From Gossypium raimondii (Eukaryota > Streptophyta > Magnoliopsida > Malvales > Malvaceae): a stretch of 64,000 nt of DNA. The notes under the pieces are model-generated. The model did not search any database. It saw only the letters and a program-made list of their open reading frames with translations, and was not told where the DNA came from. The stretch is from assembly GCF_025698545.1 (NCBI RefSeq), contig NC_068575.1:45827980-45891979 (forward strand). Reading direction: 5' to 3'. The position numbers were made by a program, and so were the translations under genes. Below are positions 59,836 to 64,000 of the stretch, in pieces; within the stretch, counting starts at the first letter, position 1, and every line of letters starts with the position of its first letter.

Positions 59836-60486
59836 TTTTTTAATGATTAATTTACTACGGATTCTATGCATAGCACAACAATGTAAGCAAACAAAACATT
59901 AAAGTGATCCCATCTTTAATTAATCAAACTAGTAAATTAATGGTTAAAGTTGATGATATTTGGAAGAAACGAATTATAACAAATAACATAAACAATGATT
60001 TGCAATAAATATGTTTTAGGGATGTTGTTGGATACAAATATATAAACATGGGATCAAATTAAAATAGAAGCTTTAATGTTGGAAGAATAGATACTTAGCT
60101 TGGTCTAGGTATTTTGAAGAGGATAATTAAAAGAGTTGGATGACCGAAATTTAATCTTGACCGAAATTAAGGGATAATGATGTATAATTTGTCTCTTACT
60201 TTTTTAATAATTAATTTATTACGGATTCTATGCGTAGCATAACATTGTAAGCAAACAAAACATTAAAGTGATTCTATCTTTAATTAATCAAACTAATAAA
60301 TTAATGGTTAAAGTTGATGATATTTGGAAGAAACGAATTATAACAAATAATATAAACAATGAATTGCAATAAATATGTTTTAGGGATATTGTTGGATACA
60401 AATATATAAACATGGGATCAAGTCAAAATAGAAGCTTTAAGGCTAGAAGAATAGATACTTAGCTTGGTTTAGGTATTTTGAAGAGG
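59758..60486. repeat. Tandem duplication, 365-base unit, two copies
   Basis: Copy 1 is 59758-60122, copy 2 is 60123-60486. Both start ATAATTAAAA and end GGTATTTTGAAGAGG and agree nearly throughout, for example GACCGAAATTAAGGGATAAT and GAAACGAATTATAACAAATA. The unit includes the end of the foldback right arm, so the duplication is younger than the foldback insertion. Confidence 0.85.
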
Positions 60487-61988
60487 AATCATGAAATTTT
60501 TCATTAAAATATCAAGTCTAAATGATTTTATAGGGAAAGAGAAGCCTTCAATTTTTCTTTCTTGATTTCCTGCCTGGACCATCAAATCTATTGTTGTTGA
60601 ATAAAAGTATCCATTTGTGATAATGAATTTGCACAGGGAAAACAACTACCTTGCTTTCAAATGCATCTTTAACTAGGTTATTCACACCCACACTCCACCT
60701 CTTTAAAAACATGGCAAAAGCTGACTGATCACCATTGTTGACATCTTTTTAAGATGGCCTCCTACCATTGAATCAAATTGTTTAGCTGTTATTATTAAAC
60801 TTAATTAGGTGTGAGTAAAATTTAATTTTATTCAAAGAAAATTTAAAATTTTAAGTTTTTTTATTCAACTCGAATAATTTATTCGAGTTTCAAGTTGAAT
60901 TTACAATTGAATAATGATTAGTGTAAATACTTCTTTAATCTCTATCAATTTTAAAAATAACCAAACCGGGTCTCATCTCAACTAAAATTACAAAAGAAAA
61001 TTAAAATAATTTTCAAAATTCAAAATATTTTATAAATCATAAAATTGTAAAAAATATATGAAGAATATATAAAGAAAGTTAAGAATTTAAAAATTTCTAA
61101 AATAACAATCTTGAGGACCTAAATAAGTTAATTAATAATTTAAATTTATCATCCTAATATCTTATTTTTTATTATTTTACTTTGAATTTTTTTCAAATAT
61201 ATATGGTTTCAAATTTATATGCTCTAATATATAATTAATTACAATGTAACAAAATTTTAATTTGACATATTTAATTTTTAATTTAACTCGTTTCGACTCA
61301 ACTCGAATTTTATTTCATTCAATTTAATTTAAAAAAATTCAAATTAAATTAAAATAATAAAATAAAAATTATTAATTCAATTAAATAAAAAAATTTTACT
61401 CAATTCCATCCCACGCTTACCTTTAAATTTAATAGCAATAGTTTTGATTTATCTGTTAACGGCGTAATCATTGAGGAGCCCATGTTTTGCGCAACTGAAT
61501 TTCTTTTATTTCTTTTTAATATGCCCATTAACGGTCAATTATGTTGCCCATTGTTTAGCCCATAAATCCATCGACATTTACATTTTTGTTTGATTTGGAA
61601 TATTCAAATATCATCCACCTATTAGCTAAACTTTGATACTTTTTCGTGTTGTAATTTTAATGGAATGTGATTGTTGAGAAAATTACTTTATAATGTTTAA
61701 TATATATAAAAATGTATTAATTAAAATCACAAGATAATGTTCGATTTACTAAGTACTTTCTTAAAAATGTAATAATAATTTATATATTTACCATTATTAA
61801 ATAAAAGATAATATTCATGTATTTAATTTTATAATAAACTTCTCTCTTAACAAATATTTGGATTAAATATTTAATAATAAATTTTAATTGATATTTTTAA
61901 TTTATAATGTTAATTGAAAGCAAAATTGTTTCATATTTGTCTTACATATATTTTATAAATATAATAATGCATAGTTGTATATAAAACT
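60487..61988. other. Intergenic, no gene seen
   Basis: AT-rich with stops in all frames. Around 60815-61400 words like AACTCGAATTTTATT and TTCGAGTTTCAAGTTGAA occur in both orientations, perhaps another decayed inverted-repeat element. Confidence 0.45.
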
Positions 61989-63858
61989 TGTAACAGCCTA
62001 TCCGACAGAGTCTCCGTATTTGGTTATTGTTTAGCGTATAGATGGTAAATTAAGGATATATTTGAGTAAGTATACTATTTGTCTTGGTTAAGTATAAAAT
62101 TCTGTGTAATTCACCATTTGGCGAATTCCTAATTTTGGCGAGTTGTGTGGTTTGACGGGCTCTTCTGTTAAGTATTCGCCCAGCTCTAATGCTTTGGGCG
62201 AACTTCTTAAGTTCGTAGTTGTTTAGATTTGTTTAATATTTAGAGTATGATGATTTGGTTAGTCAAGTTAAAATTTAGTTAGAACTGAACTAGACTATTG
62301 TAGGTTAGAAGACCTAAAATTTGTTAAGTACACTTAATCATGGGAATCAAGAGTGTTATTGGAATTATCTGATTTTTTTCACTAATCCTTGTCTTCGTTG
62401 CTTAAGTATATAAGGATAGTGGTGGTCTTTCTGAACACCTTTATGTTTTTTTTCCTCTTTTTTATTTTATTTTATTTTATTTTATTTAAGAGTCTCTAAA
62501 AACCTAAGTTTAGAAGATTTTCCTCGAAGTGAAGGTTTGAAGTGTCTAGCTAACTTCTACGTTAATACCAGCTCACTGGTAATTACTAATGAACCCTTAG
62601 GTTATCATCGAAATCATTTATGTGTTTTTCGTACTGAATGCATAGATGTTAGAATGGCGTGTGAGGAAGAAAACTTCCTGATTTTGGACTAAATGTTATC
62701 GATTCTTGCATGCATGTTAAGATTTGATAGATCGGCGATCTGATATATATAATTATCTTTCTTTTAGCTCAAAAAGCTAACGAGGGTCCAATCAATAAAG
62801 GCAAAGGAATTGCTTTGTAGGTCGTGCTAGAATTTTTGGTGAGTTCCTTCTTACTTACAAGTATTGTAAATTTCCATTGTTATATAAATTGTATAAGGTA
62901 ATTACTCTTCCTCAGTAATGTATGAATGGTGTATGTATGGATAATGGCCATTCAATGTCATCAATCTGAGTACAGCTTGTCAGTGGTTTGAAGTAAGCGT
63001 CATTTTTCATGCCTAAGTCACTACCATCTACTTTTGATATGAGAAATATGATCTTGTCTATGGTGATGGAGAAAAGGAGATATGTTTGTGTAGCTTCCGG
63101 TAGGACAATCATATTGCAAACCGAACTGGCAGATCATCATATTGTTATATTGGTAGGACAATCATATTGTTTACATAAAACATGCTATTCTAAATGAAAA
63201 TGATATGATGAGTTAAGGGGGAGTATGTATGTGAATGAAACTATATGATATGCTTTTGATTCTGAATTCTAGGTACGTAGCTAGCATGAAGATGGGTTGT
63301 CTAAGTTGTATTAAGTTGGCGTACAATATACGCTCATGTATTAAGTAAGTTGGTGTACTAAGTCTGTCTATGTTCTATGCACACCATTGGGGGTACTATG
63401 ATTACCGTATGAAAGCCCCTCTGAAAGGTTTGGTTGTGTTGTAAGTAATGATATGTATGATTTCTTTCTAAAACTCACTAAGTTCATATGAACTTACTCT
63501 GTTATCTTTTCCTTCTCAAGCTTGCTAACTGAAGCAAGACTATTTGTTAGAAGGACTACGCCTGAATACTGCTACTATTGTGAGCTAATTGTTTTGTTCT
63601 GTATCATGCATGACTCTTGCGGGTGGCGTATACATGCATTTTGGAAATGATTTGTATAAAGAACTTCTATTTAGACGTTATTCTAAATTGTTGATGTTTA
63701 CATTAAAACTTTATTCAAGCAACAACTATTATACTATTTATAACTATAATTTGAAAAATTTTATAAAGCTTCCACTAAATGTTTTGAAGTTAGTTTGATT
63801 TTAAGTTGTAACACATCATACTCGGATCTAATTATCGGGTTGGATTTGACGTGTTACA
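61989..63858 (+). mobile_element. Solo LTR of a Ty3/gypsy element, 1870 bases
   Basis: Starts TGTAACAGCC, ends GACGTGTTACA (inverted TGTAACA/TGTTACA), with AAACT directly on both sides (61984-61988 and 63859-63863), a perfect 5-base target duplication. TATA-like GTATATAAGG at about 62406 is followed by a T-rich run with an ATTTT simple repeat (62457-62486). No gag or pol. Short open frames inside are random. Confidence 0.85.
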
Positions 63859-64000
63859 AAACTTGTTTTGGAATAAATTTAAAAAATTCTGTATACAAAT
63901 ACTTGTGAAGAATTCATTGAAGTAATCAATTTTTTTAAACAAAATCGGCGGTTAAACTAGTCAGGCCATTGGTTCAACCGGTTCAATTAAAAAAGTATTA

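Noticed and set aside
1..64000. tRNA, rRNA, riboswitch and microRNA genes
   Set aside because: None could be supported by eye. Primer-site words that pair with tRNA ends (19958, 36060, 50077) belong to retroelements, not tRNA genes.

Overview
The window looks like nuclear DNA of a dicot plant. It is very AT-rich, the host genes have introns, the proteins match plant families (plant 2-hydroxyacyl-CoA lyase, CC-NBS-LRR, LRR-III receptor kinase, DC1 zinc-finger protein), and the space between genes is filled with plant-type transposons plus a piece of plastid ycf2. The general look reminds me of Malvaceae such as cotton (Gossypium), but that is an impression I could not test.

Layout. 0-1.6 kb: last two exons of histone chaperone ASF1 (+). 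4.9-7.4 kb: two-exon 2-hydroxyacyl-CoA lyase / oxalyl-CoA decarboxylase (+). 8.8-9.35 kb: dead RNase H piece of a LINE-type element. 9.7-13.2 kb: intact CC-NBS-LRR resistance gene (+). 14.7-17.5 kb: inverted-repeat elements, one split by a solo LTR. 18.1-18.5 kb: small basic plant protein (-). 19.1-24.2 kb: decayed Athila-like Ty3/gypsy element with two LTRs, two unlike gag remnants and no reverse transcriptase. 24.7-37.5 kb: foldback elements, probable solo LTRs, a GC-rich element and a ycf2 insertion, with no host gene seen. 37.8-39.5 kb: PB1-domain protein (+). 41.9-44.1 kb: LRR receptor-like pseudokinase (-). 46.2-47.6 kb: long-TIR Mutator-like element with a telomere-motif tandem array. 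49.35-49.56 kb: orphan copy of a DC1-gene tail exon, next to a Ty1/copia remnant (49.8-54.3 kb) that is itself split by a 3.05-kb PIF/Harbinger-like element. 56.0-59.0 kb: DC1 zinc-finger gene with a coiled-coil tail (-). 59.0-60.5 kb: foldback element plus a tandem duplication. 62.0-63.9 kb: solo LTR with a perfect target-site duplication.

The host genes do not form one pathway; they are independent plant genes separated by transposons. Three of them (CC-NBS-LRR, LRR receptor-like protein, DC1 protein) belong to families often linked to defence or signalling. The least ordinary structures are the DC1 gene with its repeated tail exons and truncated relative 7 kb away, the nested insertions in that relative, the CC-NBS-LRR stop codon lying inside a splice-donor consensus, and the Mutator-like element with three TIR copies. 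I did not find an obviously new multi-gene system.
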